46,780 bases of DNA from Bacteroides caecigallinarum (GCF_016901995.1 NZ_JACJLE010000032.1:1-46780); one strand, 5' to 3'. Positions 17,571-27,420 are shown, numbered from the stretch's first letter. Made by a program: numbers and translations. Notes: generated by a model not told the origin, from the sequence alone.

Positions 17571-19784
17571 TTATAATTTAGCTTTTTTCAATCGCAAACT
17601 GTTAGTAACAACACTTACACTGCTCATCGCCATGGCAGCACTGGCTATCATCGGATTTAGAAGAAAACCGTTTATAGGATATAGGACACCTGCCGCTACA
17701 GGGACACCTATTAAATTATATATAAACGCCCAGAACAGGTTCTGGCGGATAGTATGCACAGTATGACGCGAAAGGCTTATAGTGTCTGCAATCTTCTCCA
17801 GATTAGATGAAATGATAGTCACCTTTGCAACATCCATGGCGATATCGCTACCTTTACCCATGGCAATACTCAAATCAGCCTCAGCAAGGGCGGCACTGTC
17901 GTTTATACCGTCGCCTGCCATTGCCACTACCCTGCCCTGAGAACGGAGAGTTTTGATAAACTCAGCCTTTTGCTGTGGAGTGACTTCCGACTTATAGTCG
18001 TCCACTCCCGACAATCCTGCCATATAACGTGCAGGAGCATCGGCATCTCCGGTAAGCATTACTACTTTTATACCCATACTCTTCAGTCTGGATATTGCCT
18101 CAGCGGACGATTCTTTCATCTTGTCAGTTATGGCACACAAGCACAATACTTTCTCATTATCGGCAAACCATATCACTGTCTTACCCTGCGCGGCAAGTGT
18201 TGATGCTTTTTCTTCCATATCAGAAGGAATAACAATTCCGCAGGATGAAATCAAACGTCTGTTTCCTGCAATATATGTTTTCCCGTCGCTAATACCTTTT
18301 ACTCCCTGACCTGTTATGCTTTCAAAACCTGTAATTTCAGCCGGCTCTGTTCCTATACTTTGAACAACAGCCATAGCCAACGGGTGTTCTGAGTGTTTCT
18401 CCAGTCCGCACAATATACTTTTGGCATCATCTGTCCCGTTTACCCACATCCAGTCTGTAACCACCGGTTTGCCTTCGGTGATAGTTCCTGTTTTGTCAAG
18501 GACTACAGTATCAACATTGCGGGCTATCTCCAGACTGTCGGCATCCTTAATCAGTATTCCCATCTCGGCTCCCTTTCCTATACCCACCATAATGGCCGTT
18601 GGTGTGGCAAGTCCCAAAGCACACGGACAGGCTACAACCAGCACTGTAACAGCAGCTAGAAAACCATGGGTAAGTCCACTTTCGGAATCCAGAGATACCC
18701 AAAGAACGAATGAGAGTAAAGCTATTGATATAATAATAGGGACGAATATTCCTGCCACTTTATCTACAAGTTTCTGGACGGGCGCCTTGCTTCCCTGAGC
18801 ATCCTGAACCATTTTGATAATTTGAGCCAGAACAGTCTCACTACCGACTTTCTCAGCCAAAAATCTGAAACTTCCCTTCTGGTTGATAGTTCCGGCATAA
18901 ACCTTTGAGCCTTTCTCTTTCAGTACGGCAACAGGTTCTCCGTTCAACATACTTTCGTCAACGTATGACGAACCGAAAACTACAGTACCATCTACTGCTA
19001 TACGCTCACCTGGCTTCACCACTACAGTATCACCAACCATAAGCATGTCAATATCTGTCTCCATCTCCGTACCGTTCCGCATCACTGTCACCTTTTTAGG
19101 CTGAAGTCCCATAAGTTTCTTTATCGCTTCGGCTGTATTTCCCTTTGCCCTATCCTCCAATGTACGTCCCAATAGGATAAAGGCTACTATCATAGATGCC
19201 GCTTCGAAATATACATGAGGGGTTATTCCATGACGTAGAAGATAGTCCGGAAAGAACATATTGAACAGACTGAAAAGGAAGGATATACCGGTGCTCAATG
19301 CTACGAGTGTATCCATATTTGCGCCACCTTTCGTGAGAAGTTTGAAGGCATTGACGAAAAATCCATTTCCCAGTCCGAAGACAACCACGGCAGAAAGTAC
19401 TGCCATTATATGTGAGGCATATGGCATATCGTGAAAGAACATTGCTATCACTGATACAGGAATAGCAAGGAGTATGGCCAGAAGAGTCTTTATCTTCAAT
19501 ATCTTGTAATGACTCTTGCGTGCTTCTTCAGCTTCTTTCTGCACCTCTTTCTTTTCTTCAATAATAAGGTCGAAGCCTATTTTACGGACAGCTTCCTTCA
19601 ATTGTTCCGGAGTACATTCGTCAGGATTGTACTCCACAGTAGCCATTGCAGCCGCAAGATTAACAGATGCGCTTATTATTCCGGGTTGCTTGTTCAATGT
19701 CTTGTCAACACGGGCCGAACATCCTGCACAACTCATTCCAACTACAGGAAAACTCTTTTTTACGGTTTTCATTGTTTCTATCAT
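17571..19784 (-). CDS. copA: Copper-transporting P1B-type ATPase
   Basis: This 737-residue ATP-driven exporter of monovalent copper or silver is an inner-membrane protein. It has one N-terminal heavy-metal-associated domain with CAGC (19-22), eight predicted membrane helices, the CPC metal site (386-388) in helix 6, the phosphorylation motif DKTGT (Asp430), and GDGINDSAAL in the hinge. ATG codons at 19784 and 19772 are both possible; the second leaves a leader of about 20 bases after the -7 box and still precedes the domain. No copper regulator or chaperone gene adjoins it. It is divergent from the alcohol dehydrogenase gene. Confidence 0.96.
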   Translation of the reverse strand: MIETMKTVKKSFPVVGMSCAGCSARVDKTLNKQPGIISASVNLAAAMATVEYNPDECTPEQLKEAVRKIGFDLIIEEKKEVQKEAEEARKSHYKILKIKTLLAILLAIPVSVIAMFFHDMPYASHIMAVLSAVVVFGLGNGFFVNAFKLLTKGGANMDTLVALSTGISFLFSLFNMFFPDYLLRHGITPHVYFEAASMIVAFILLGRTLEDRAKGNTAEAIKKLMGLQPKKVTVMRNGTEMETDIDMLMVGDTVVVKPGERIAVDGTVVFGSSYVDESMLNGEPVAVLKEKGSKVYAGTINQKGSFRFLAEKVGSETVLAQIIKMVQDAQGSKAPVQKLVDKVAGIFVPIIISIALLSFVLWVSLDSESGLTHGFLAAVTVLVVACPCALGLATPTAIMVGIGKGAEMGILIKDADSLEIARNVDTVVLDKTGTITEGKPVVTDWMWVNGTDDAKSILCGLEKHSEHPLAMAVVQSIGTEPAEITGFESITGQGVKGISDGKTYIAGNRRLISSCGIVIPSDMEEKASTLAAQGKTVIWFADNEKVLCLCAITDKMKESSAEAISRLKSMGIKVVMLTGDADAPARYMAGLSGVDDYKSEVTPQQKAEFIKTLRSQGRVVAMAGDGINDSAALAEADLSIAMGKGSDIAMDVAKVTIISSNLEKIADTISLSRHTVHTIRQNLFWAFIYNLIGVPVAAGVLYPINGFLLNPMIASAAMAMSSVSVVTNSLRLKKAKL

Positions 19785-19798
19785 TTTTTATACGGATG

Positions 19799-19806
19799 CA
19801 AAGGTA
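19799..19806 (-). promoter_or_regulatory. Predicted -7 box of copA
   Basis: The minus strand reads TACCTTTG, a full match to TAnnTTTG, 14 bases before the first possible ATG. The short distance favours the second ATG at 19772 as the start. Confidence 0.5.
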
Positions 19807-19901
19807 TTGATTTTTAAAGACATTATCAGAACGACAGACAGAGTCATGAAATGAATAGTATTTTTTAACTATTAGCATGACCTATTATCAACGGAATTGC
19901 T

Positions 19902-19909
19902 TAATTTTG
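19902..19909 (+). promoter_or_regulatory. Predicted -7 box of the alcohol dehydrogenase gene
   Basis: TAATTTTG matches TAnnTTTG, 29 bases before the ATG at 19939. It also lies inside the longer open frame that starts at 19897, which supports the shorter coding region. No good -33 element is seen. Confidence 0.4.
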
Positions 19910-19938
19910 AAAATACGAACTTTAAAACTATAGACATT

Positions 19939-21111
19939 ATGAATACTAATCCAGTTTTCAGTCTGAACATTCCTACAAAACTGATGTTCGGATGTGGCGA
20001 AATAAAGAATCTCGCCACTGAGCAACTTCCAGGAAAGAAAGCCATGATTGTTATCTCAGCAGGTTCATCAATGCGCAAATACGGTTATTTGGACAAGGTT
20101 ATAGAACTGCTTAAAGAAAACGATGTGGATTCAATAGTATATGACAAGATACTTCCTAACCCTATAAAAGACCATGTGATGGAAGGGGCAGCCATTTGCC
20201 GCGAAATGAAATGTGACATGCTTATCGGACTTGGAGGCGGCAGTTCCATCGATTCTGCCAAAGCCATAGCAGTAATGGCATGCAACGATGGCGATTATTG
20301 GGATTACATCCAGAGCGGTTCGGGTAAAGGACGTCCTGTAAAAGGTGCATTGCCTGTCATTGCCATACCTACAACAGCAGGTACAGGTACAGAGGTTGAC
20401 CCGTGGACTGTAATAACAAATACAGAAAAAACAGAGAAAATAGGTTTCGGATGTCAATACACTTTCCCTAAACTGTCAATAGTGGATCCTGAAATGATGC
20501 TTTCTGTTCCACCACAGCTGACTGCTTATCAGGGATTCGACGCTTTCTTCCATGCTTCGGAAGGATTTATTGCAAACTGCGCTACACCTATCAGCGACCT
20601 TTATGCACTGGAAGCCGTGAGACTTCTCTATAAATATCTGCCTGTTGCAGTAAAAGACGGACGCAATCTTAAGGCAAGAGCCAAAGTGGCTTGGGGTAGC
20701 ACTCTAGCCGGACTGGTGGAAGCTACATCAAGATGTGTATCGCAACATGCATTGGAACATGCCATGAGTGCAAAATATCCTGAACTTCCACACGGTGCAG
20801 GACTTATCGCACTGAGTGATGCTTATTTCGAGACATTCAAGAATGACTGCATGAAACGCTATATGAAAATGGCGGAAGTAATGACTCAGAAAAAGAGTAA
20901 CAGACCGAGCGACTTCCTAGAAGCACTTGCTCTGATGAAAAAAGAATGCGGAATGGACAACCTGAAGCTTAGCGACTGTGGCATGAAACCGGAAGATCTG
21001 CCTGACATGGTTACCAACGCAAGAGACATAGCCGGAGGATTCTACCGCTTCGATGTCCGCCCACTTACAGACGAGGAAGTTCTGGAAATATATAAGAAAT
21101 CGTACAAATAA
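19939..21111 (+). CDS. Iron-type (group III) alcohol dehydrogenase, butanol-dehydrogenase-like
   Basis: This 390-residue cytoplasmic NAD(P)H-dependent enzyme interconverts alcohols and aldehydes. It has the nucleotide-binding GGGSSIDSAKAIAVMA, the Fe-ADH signature region with IPTTAGTGTEVDPWTVI, DAFFHASEG, and the metal-ligand His stretches HALEHAMSAKYPELPHGAG. I chose MNTNPVFSLNIP at 19939 because the 14 extra upstream codons overlap the predicted promoter and are not family-like. It is monocistronic and ends in a clear hairpin. Its substrate is not evident. Confidence 0.94.
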   Translation: MNTNPVFSLNIPTKLMFGCGEIKNLATEQLPGKKAMIVISAGSSMRKYGYLDKVIELLKENDVDSIVYDKILPNPIKDHVMEGAAICREMKCDMLIGLGGGSSIDSAKAIAVMACNDGDYWDYIQSGSGKGRPVKGALPVIAIPTTAGTGTEVDPWTVITNTEKTEKIGFGCQYTFPKLSIVDPEMMLSVPPQLTAYQGFDAFFHASEGFIANCATPISDLYALEAVRLLYKYLPVAVKDGRNLKARAKVAWGSTLAGLVEATSRCVSQHALEHAMSAKYPELPHGAGLIALSDAYFETFKNDCMKRYMKMAEVMTQKKSNRPSDFLEALALMKKECGMDNLKLSDCGMKPEDLPDMVTNARDIAGGFYRFDVRPLTDEEVLEIYKKSYK

Positions 21112-21124
21112 AAAAAACTTTCAC

Positions 21125-21160
21125 AATATCTCCAATACCGATTATGGGATTGGAGATATT
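21125..21160 (+). terminator. Terminator after the alcohol dehydrogenase gene
   Basis: AATATCTCCAAT (21125-21136) pairs perfectly with ATTGGAGATATT (21149-21160) over a 12-base loop. TTTCATT follows. It lies 14 bases past the stop codon. Confidence 0.8.
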
Positions 21161-21198
21161 TTCATTATTGAGGAAAAGATATATCATAACATAAAACA

Positions 21199-22731
21199 AT
21201 GGACTCACTAAAAATCAACAAAGTACAGATCAGAAATCTACAAATCGAAGATTATGACCAGCTGGCACAATCGTTCACACGTGTTTACTCAGACGGAAGC
21301 GACGTTTTCTGGACACACAAACAAATAGAAAAACTTATAAAGATTTTCCCGGAAGGACAGATAGTAACAGTGGTAGATGAAAAGATTGTGGGTTGCGCCC
21401 TGTCAATAATAGTAAACTATGACGACGTAAAAAACGACCACACTTACGCTCAGGTGACAGGTAAGGAGACATTCAACACTCACAATCCGAAAGGAAACAT
21501 CCTTTACGGTATAGAGGTGTTCATTCATCCGCAATACAGAGGACTGCGACTGGCACGACGTATGTACGAATATCGCAAGGAATTGTGCGAGGAACTGAAC
21601 CTGAAAGCCATCATGTTTGGCGGTAGAATACCGAACTATCACAAATATGCCGACAAGATGCGTCCTAAGGAATACATAGACAAGGTAAGACAAAAAGAAA
21701 TCTATGACCCTGTACTGACATTCCAGTTATCAAACGATTTCCACGTACGCAAGGTTATGCGTAACTATCTTCCAAACGATGAGGAATCAAGACACTATGC
21801 ATGTCTGCTGCAATGGGACAATATCTATTATCAGCCGCCTACACAGGAATATATCAGTCCAAAGACTTCAGTGCGTGTAGGACTGGTGCAATGGCAGATG
21901 CGTTCATACAATACACTTGACGATTTGTTCGAACAAGTAGAATTCTTTGTTGACGCTGTATCCGACTACAAGAGTGACTTCATTCTTTTCCCTGAATACT
22001 TCAACGCCCCATTGATGGCACATTTCAACAATGAGGCCGAATCGGAAGCAATACGTGGTCTTGCCGCCTATACCGACGAAATACGCGAACGCTTTACAAA
22101 ACTGGCTATCAGCTATAATATCAATATCATCACAGGAAGTATGCCTCAGATAAAAGAGGACGGACGACTGTATAATGTAGGTTTTCTGTGCCGACGTGAC
22201 GGTACGACAGAAATGTACGAAAAAATCCACGTCACTCCGGATGAGACAAAGAGCTGGGGACTTACCGGAGGACGTTCCATCAAGACATTTGAAACCGACT
22301 GTGCGAAAATCGGTGTACTGATATGTTACGATGTGGAATTCCCTGAACTATCGCGTATTATGGCAGATCAGGGTATGCAGATTCTATTCGTTCCTTTCAT
22401 GACCGACACACAGAACGCATATAGCCGAGTTAAAGTATGCGCTCATGCCAGAGCAATAGAAAACGAATGTTTCGTCGTAATAGCGGGAAGTGTAGGTAAC
22501 CTGCCACGTGTACATAACATGGACATACAGTATGCACAATCAGGAGTATTCACTCCTTGCGACTTCACATTCCCTACCGACGGCAAACGTGCCGAGGCTA
22601 CTCCGAACACAGAAATGATTCTCGTATCTGATGTAGATCTTGACCTATTGAATGAGCTACACACCTACGGTAGTGTAAGAAACCTGAAAGACAGACGAAA
22701 TGATTTGTATGAGGTGAAGGTTAAGAAATGA
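21199..22731 (+). CDS. GNAT acetyltransferase / carbon-nitrogen hydrolase fusion
   Basis: This 510-residue cytoplasmic protein joins an N-terminal GNAT domain (about 8-190; EVFIHPQYRGLRLARRMY is the acetyl-CoA-binding region) to a nitrilase-superfamily amidohydrolase (about 224-505). The catalytic triad is visible as Glu266 (LFPEYF), Lys342 (YEKIHV) and Cys376 (LICYDVEFPE). Such fusions are widespread in Bacteroidetes. The hydrolase half should cleave a C-N bond in an amide. The physiological substrate is not known to me. It is a single gene bounded by hairpins on both sides. Confidence 0.94.
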   Translation: MDSLKINKVQIRNLQIEDYDQLAQSFTRVYSDGSDVFWTHKQIEKLIKIFPEGQIVTVVDEKIVGCALSIIVNYDDVKNDHTYAQVTGKETFNTHNPKGNILYGIEVFIHPQYRGLRLARRMYEYRKELCEELNLKAIMFGGRIPNYHKYADKMRPKEYIDKVRQKEIYDPVLTFQLSNDFHVRKVMRNYLPNDEESRHYACLLQWDNIYYQPPTQEYISPKTSVRVGLVQWQMRSYNTLDDLFEQVEFFVDAVSDYKSDFILFPEYFNAPLMAHFNNEAESEAIRGLAAYTDEIRERFTKLAISYNINIITGSMPQIKEDGRLYNVGFLCRRDGTTEMYEKIHVTPDETKSWGLTGGRSIKTFETDCAKIGVLICYDVEFPELSRIMADQGMQILFVPFMTDTQNAYSRVKVCAHARAIENECFVVIAGSVGNLPRVHNMDIQYAQSGVFTPCDFTFPTDGKRAEATPNTEMILVSDVDLDLLNELHTYGSVRNLKDRRNDLYEVKVKK

Positions 22732-22740
22732 AATTTTAAA

Positions 22741-22776
22741 AAGCCAATCAACCTTTTTTAAAGGACTGATTGGCTT
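22741..22776. terminator. Hairpin between convergent genes (bidirectional terminator)
   Basis: AAGCCAATCA (22741-22750) pairs with TGATTGGCTT (22767-22776), and CCTTT/AAAGG extends the stem inside. A runs precede it and T-rich sequence follows, so it can stop transcripts from both the GNAT-nitrilase gene and the last gene of PUL B. It marks the boundary between the core block and PUL B. Confidence 0.75.
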
Positions 22777-22878
22777 ATTTCATGTAACAGATTCACATAT
22801 CATTGACAAGGGATAATTCCAAGTATTCTACAATATCCAATAAGTTTCTTTTGTTATTTAAACCTTATGTCAAATTAA

Positions 22879-24456
22879 TTAAGGTTCATACTTTTTCATT
22901 CTTATTTTTGTAAGATTTCGTCTTTCTTCAATACTTAGTCCATCATACTTCTTTACCATTTCATTGAGTTGTATATGAAGTTTTGAAATTATATCTTTAT
23001 ATTCTGAATCATTATAAGAATTTACCAACTCTTTCGGATCCTTCAATAAATCATAGAACTCCCATACATCAATATCATAATAAAAATGTATTAGTTTATA
23101 TCGTTCTGTCCTGATACCATAATGAGGCTGAACTCTGTGCCATTTAGGATACTCAAAATACTGATAATACATTGCCTTACGCCAGTTTTTAGCGCTATTC
23201 TCATGATCTAGCAACAAACCTTTAAAACTCTCTCCCTGCATATCTTCAGGAACTCTAAGCCCTGCAAAATCAAGCAGAGTCGGAGCCATATCTATATTTA
23301 GGGTTATCTCGTCAATCTTTGTACCAGCTTTAATTTTAGCAGGATATGAAATCAGACATGGCATTTGAAGTGAAGTTTCGTACATCCATCTTTTATCATA
23401 CAATCCATTTTCACCCAAATAAAAACCTTGATCACCCATATAAATTATGATCGTATTATCCAATAGATTATTCTCCCTCAAATAAGATATAACATTTCCC
23501 ACTTGATCATCAACAGACTTAATGCATCGGAAATAGTCCTTTATGTATCTTTGGAATTTCCATTTTTTCAGTTCAGTTTCACTCATATTCGGATCAGGTG
23601 TCCAGTATTGATTTTCACCACTTCCTCCATACCATAGCCACTCATCTTCAGCTTCTTCAGTAAGCCCCTCAGGTACCTTCATTTTCAAATCGCCACGTGA
23701 AAGATGTTCAGAAATCTTGGCCATACTTTTACCCATGGTCTGTTCTCGAGTAGAATAGTCATCATCAAATGTATCTGGATATGGAAATTCCACTTCATCA
23801 TACAAATTCAGATAACAAGAATCCGGTTCCCATGACCTGTGCGGGGCCTTAAAATTAAGCATCATGCAAAAAGGCTTAGACTTGTCCCTCTGTTTATCTA
23901 GCCAATGTAAAGCAGCATTAGCTGTAAGTGTTGTACAATATCCTTCAACTATTTCTTTCTTGCCATTTATATTATATATTGGATTCCAATAAAGTCCCTG
24001 CTGCCCCTTATTATCATGAATCATGAAATAATCAAACCCCTGAGGTGTGGAATACAAATGCCATTTACCAAACAAAGAAGTAGTATAACCATTTTCTTTC
24101 AGAATTTTTTGTACCTGTTGCTGGTCACCATCGAATACCATGCCACCTTCATTCTGATAAAAACCATTTTCTGTACTGTACTTTCCTGTCAATATACATG
24201 CCCTACTTGGACCTGAAATAGAGTTAGTGCACATCATATTATTAAATATGGCACCATTCTGAGCTATATAATCAATATTCGGAGTCGGAACAATATCTGC
24301 ATTTATTCCTCCGTATGCACTTATCGCAGTCCTGGCATGATCGTCAGAAAGAATAAACAAAATATTGGGTTTTTCCTGTTCTTTATTGTCAGCTTCCGAA
24401 CAAGATGACATCAATGGAATAAGTCCCAGCAAAATCAAATTATCGTTTATTTTCAT
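22879..24456 (-). CDS. S1-family sulfatase, Ser-type, GlcNAc-6-sulfatase-like lipoprotein
   Basis: This 525-residue protein has a signal with lipobox MSSC (Cys19). Metal-ligand DD (38-39) in ILSDDHARTAIS and the activation motif SGPSR (81-85) mark an S1 sulfatase. The modified residue is Ser81, so formylglycine would be made by an anaerobic sulfatase-maturating enzyme, which is not in the window. GKWHL and APHRSW follow the order seen in this family. The opening DDHARTAISAYGG, TPNID and FGKWHL wording resembles S1_11 enzymes that remove 6-O-sulfate from glucosamine; this is judged from memory. It is the last gene of PUL B, 146 bases after the GH2 gene. Confidence 0.93.
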   Translation of the reverse strand: MKINDNLILLGLIPLMSSCSEADNKEQEKPNILFILSDDHARTAISAYGGINADIVPTPNIDYIAQNGAIFNNMMCTNSISGPSRACILTGKYSTENGFYQNEGGMVFDGDQQQVQKILKENGYTTSLFGKWHLYSTPQGFDYFMIHDNKGQQGLYWNPIYNINGKKEIVEGYCTTLTANAALHWLDKQRDKSKPFCMMLNFKAPHRSWEPDSCYLNLYDEVEFPYPDTFDDDYSTREQTMGKSMAKISEHLSRGDLKMKVPEGLTEEAEDEWLWYGGSGENQYWTPDPNMSETELKKWKFQRYIKDYFRCIKSVDDQVGNVISYLRENNLLDNTIIIYMGDQGFYLGENGLYDKRWMYETSLQMPCLISYPAKIKAGTKIDEITLNIDMAPTLLDFAGLRVPEDMQGESFKGLLLDHENSAKNWRKAMYYQYFEYPKWHRVQPHYGIRTERYKLIHFYYDIDVWEFYDLLKDPKELVNSYNDSEYKDIISKLHIQLNEMVKKYDGLSIEERRNLTKIRMKKYEP

Positions 24457-24546
24457 AAGTAAGTAATTCTAACTATTTATATATTCAGTACAAAATATCA
24501 AAAAAAGTCAAAGAAGCATTTCTTCATCGTAACGATAAACTTACAT

Positions 24547-24568
24547 GAAGGAGGTTCTCACCTCCTTC
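24547..24568. other. Perfect 9-bp hairpin between GH2 and sulfatase genes
   Basis: GAAGGAGGT and ACCTCCTTC flank the loop TCTC. No T tract follows on the minus strand. One arm reads like a Shine-Dalgarno site and the other like the 16S 3' tail, though Bacteroidetes rarely use such sites. The rest of the 146-base gap has no recognisable promoter box. RNA processing or stability is the likeliest role. Confidence 0.45.
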
Positions 24569-24602
24569 CAATACCTAAATACTAAAAGAACATTTTTTAG
24601 CT

Positions 24603-27194
24603 TTAATCAACATTCAATCCTTCAACAACAACCAATTGATTTTTTTCAAGTTTTTTATCCAATTTCAACATCCTTCTTTCACCTGGTAATAAATTAAAAT
24701 ATCCTTCTGAGAATATTACAGGCAATATATATTCATCTTTAGCAATATCCTTTAATGACAATTTGATGCCAACAGCGAGTCTATTACTTTTATTTACAAC
24801 TTCAATAATTGTATTATCATTATTTATTTTCTTAATCAATACAGCAACATTAGCACTTCCAATAGAAAACAAACTATTCCTACATATTTCACCAGATGTA
24901 TTTATCCAATAATCATTTATTGAAACATCATTCTTATTTTTTCCAATAGTCAATCTAAGTAAATATAAACCTTTCTTTATATCCAAGCCACTGATATCAA
25001 ACTGTTCATTGACAGTATCACTTTCGATATCGATTTTTTTATCATCACTCATAACCAACTTTCCATCCAAATTGAATATTTCATATTTCAAAATGACATT
25101 TCGATGGTAAGAAGACATATTAATGCTTTCTATCTTCTTTGTAACCGGATTATATTGCAAATGCAGTGATTCACAAGCTTTTTTACATCCGTAAAATGCA
25201 CCTGTAGTTTCTCCGTCCCATGTATATGTCTGCCATATCGTACTTGGCCATGCCGGATGGCTCATCCATAGCAATACACCAGTAGTATTTTTCCACATTT
25301 TACTATTCCATCCCTCAAATATCGCTCGATAACTATCATATCCCTGTATCTGTGAAATATTACAAAACATTTTTGCATCCAAAGACTTGGTATATACACT
25401 ATCTATGTATGCCTGATATTCAGAGAAATTTGGCCACTCAGTAGTATGCCAGTCGTGATAACACCATACATCACCAATTAGCCACAAGTCTTCTTTTGAC
25501 ATAAACTTATTCAAAGAACGATATGTAGGTACAGAGAATGTACCTACTTCACTGGCAAAGCCATCGGATTTTTTAAAGTAATAGTCATCAGTCTTAAAAT
25601 CCCATGGTCCACTATTCACTGAGTTAATCAAACGAGAATTCCCGATATAATATCTAGTTCCATCGTATTTAACTAACATATCTGTAATCTCCTTCTCCAA
25701 TTCAAGCGGAGCAAATCCTTCATTCCTAGGACACCAAACAGCTATTGATGGATGATTTCGATACCTAATAATTACTTCTCTAACATTTTCAAGGAATAAT
25801 TTATTATCAAGAGGAGCTAGATTATATCCTTCCGTTGACATCCAGAAATCATTAAAAACCAACATTCCATACTCATCGCATAACTCATAAAAAGAGGATT
25901 GGGTACTTTCTCCTGTCCAGTTCCTTATCATATTAAAATTTTGAGCTTTATGCAGTTCAAAATATTTACGTAGATCTTCCTTCCTTGCTCTTTTCATTGC
26001 ATCATCCATTCCCCAATTTCCTCCTCGACAAAAAATCTTTCTTCCATTAACTTTAAATACGATATATGGATGATTGCCTTCGGAAAGACTTACACCTGAA
26101 GAATTAACATCACAAAGAAGTTGTGGAACAAACATACCACCACTAATGCTTTTTCTGTTTATCCTATCTATAATTTCACGATTTGACTGATATGCATCCA
26201 ATGGATTCAAGTTAATTCTTTGAATTTCATTTTCTAATGTATTTACAGCTAATTCATATTCTAATTCACGAATACCAAATCTTACTGTTTTATAATCGTC
26301 CCAACCATTCTTATCAGAAGTCTTTACTTCAAGAGTATATAAATTCTGTTTGCCATAACCATTCGGCCACCATAAACGAGGATTCTTTATAATCAACTTC
26401 TCAACCTCATCACCACTCAAATGAATTTTCTTTTTACCATTAGCTTCTACAAAAAACTTCTTCTCAAAATTAATATCATCAATTTTGAAATTAACAGTTG
26501 CTTCCTGTGACTCAGAAGAATGGTTTAATAAATCCATTTCAATAATAATTTCAGCCTTTGTTGTATCAGGCAATGCAATGTCAGTCTTAACATATATATT
26601 TTCAGATGAAACATCACCAAATGAACTTAATACAATATCCTGCCATATACCAATATTACGATCTTTCATTGCTGGCATCCAATCCCAACCTTCTGATGAA
26701 ATAAATGTAGGACCATCAAGACATAATGCACCACCATTAGGACCCTTTATTGCTCTTGTAGACTGTTCATGCGGTATTCCTGGGTTATGTGGAGGTATAA
26801 TTTTTACGGCAAGAATATTTTTACCATCATAATTTAAAAATTGGATTACATTAAAAATACCTCTTGAGAAAGCCCCGTTTATATTACCCAACAAATGATT
26901 GTTCAACCAAACCTGAGCCTTATAATTTATACCATTAAAAGTAATAACGTGATTAGTTGTTCTCCGTATATTGTCAGGCAATACAAACTCTGTCCTATAC
27001 CACCAATTCATTCTACAAATAGAATCTGGAATTAAAACATTGTTTATACCCCAATATGGGTCCGGATATACACCATTATCTACCAATGTAGTTAAAACAG
27101 TACCTGGAACTGTAGCTTTATACCAATCGGATAAATCCAAATCACTATTCAAAGGTGATACATTATTTTTTAATATATCAGTTTCATTTGACAT
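24603..27194 (-). CDS. GH2 glycosidase, exo-beta-glucosaminidase-like; main reading frame lacking its own start region
   Basis: The frame gives 863 residues of a GH2 enzyme: jelly-roll sugar-binding domain (about 20-190), Ig-like domain, TIM barrel (about 380-690) and C-terminal beta domains. The wording GGNWGMDDAM, MIRNWTGES, NDFW and CPRNEGF is that of CsxA-type exo-beta-glucosaminidases rather than beta-galactosidases. The predicted acid/base is Glu492 and the nucleophile Glu549 (FASEVGTF). The frame has no signal peptide; one is encoded in the overlapping frame just upstream (27184-27420). Removing one A from AAA at 27187-27189 would fuse the two into one exported protein of about 940 residues. 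Either the gene is frameshifted, or translation restarts at the overlapping ATG. Confidence 0.85.
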   Translation of the reverse strand: MSNETDILKNNVSPLNSDLDLSDWYKATVPGTVLTTLVDNGVYPDPYWGINNVLIPDSICRMNWWYRTEFVLPDNIRRTTNHVITFNGINYKAQVWLNNHLLGNINGAFSRGIFNVIQFLNYDGKNILAVKIIPPHNPGIPHEQSTRAIKGPNGGALCLDGPTFISSEGWDWMPAMKDRNIGIWQDIVLSSFGDVSSENIYVKTDIALPDTTKAEIIIEMDLLNHSSESQEATVNFKIDDINFEKKFFVEANGKKKIHLSGDEVEKLIIKNPRLWWPNGYGKQNLYTLEVKTSDKNGWDDYKTVRFGIRELEYELAVNTLENEIQRINLNPLDAYQSNREIIDRINRKSISGGMFVPQLLCDVNSSGVSLSEGNHPYIVFKVNGRKIFCRGGNWGMDDAMKRARKEDLRKYFELHKAQNFNMIRNWTGESTQSSFYELCDEYGMLVFNDFWMSTEGYNLAPLDNKLFLENVREVIIRYRNHPSIAVWCPRNEGFAPLELEKEITDMLVKYDGTRYYIGNSRLINSVNSGPWDFKTDDYYFKKSDGFASEVGTFSVPTYRSLNKFMSKEDLWLIGDVWCYHDWHTTEWPNFSEYQAYIDSVYTKSLDAKMFCNISQIQGYDSYRAIFEGWNSKMWKNTTGVLLWMSHPAWPSTIWQTYTWDGETTGAFYGCKKACESLHLQYNPVTKKIESINMSSYHRNVILKYEIFNLDGKLVMSDDKKIDIESDTVNEQFDISGLDIKKGLYLLRLTIGKNKNDVSINDYWINTSGEICRNSLFSIGSANVAVLIKKINNDNTIIEVVNKSNRLAVGIKLSLKDIAKDEYILPVIFSEGYFNLLPGERRMLKLDKKLEKNQLVVVEGLNVD

Positions 27195-27420
27195 AATACC
27201 AACTACTGTTTATGACATAGTTGCAATTATCAAGCTTCGAAATATTGTTATTAGCAACATTTTCATCTACAGTTTTTAATCGCAGATCTTTTTTTTGACA
27301 CCTTGAAATTGGCAAATCAGAAGAAATCTGTTTTTGAGACAAGCCAAAATTCAACTGTGCATAGATATTAGAATAAATAAAAAGCTCCAACAATATACAA
27401 AACAAGTATTTAGTTCTCAT
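27184..27420 (-). pseudogene. Detached N-terminus (signal peptide) of the GH2 enzyme
   Basis: These 78 codons start with a clear signal peptide (MRTKYLFCILLELFIYSNIYAQ) and end NCNYVINSSWYYVK before a TGA that overlaps the ATG of the next frame (ATGTCAAATGA, 11 bases). With a single-base deletion the text would read on as SSWYYVNETDILKNN and then into DWYKATVPGTV, which fits the start of a GH2 jelly roll. Seen directly: the overlap and the one-base frame offset. Inferred: that this was or is one gene. A sequencing error, a real mutation and reinitiation are all possible. Confidence 0.75.
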
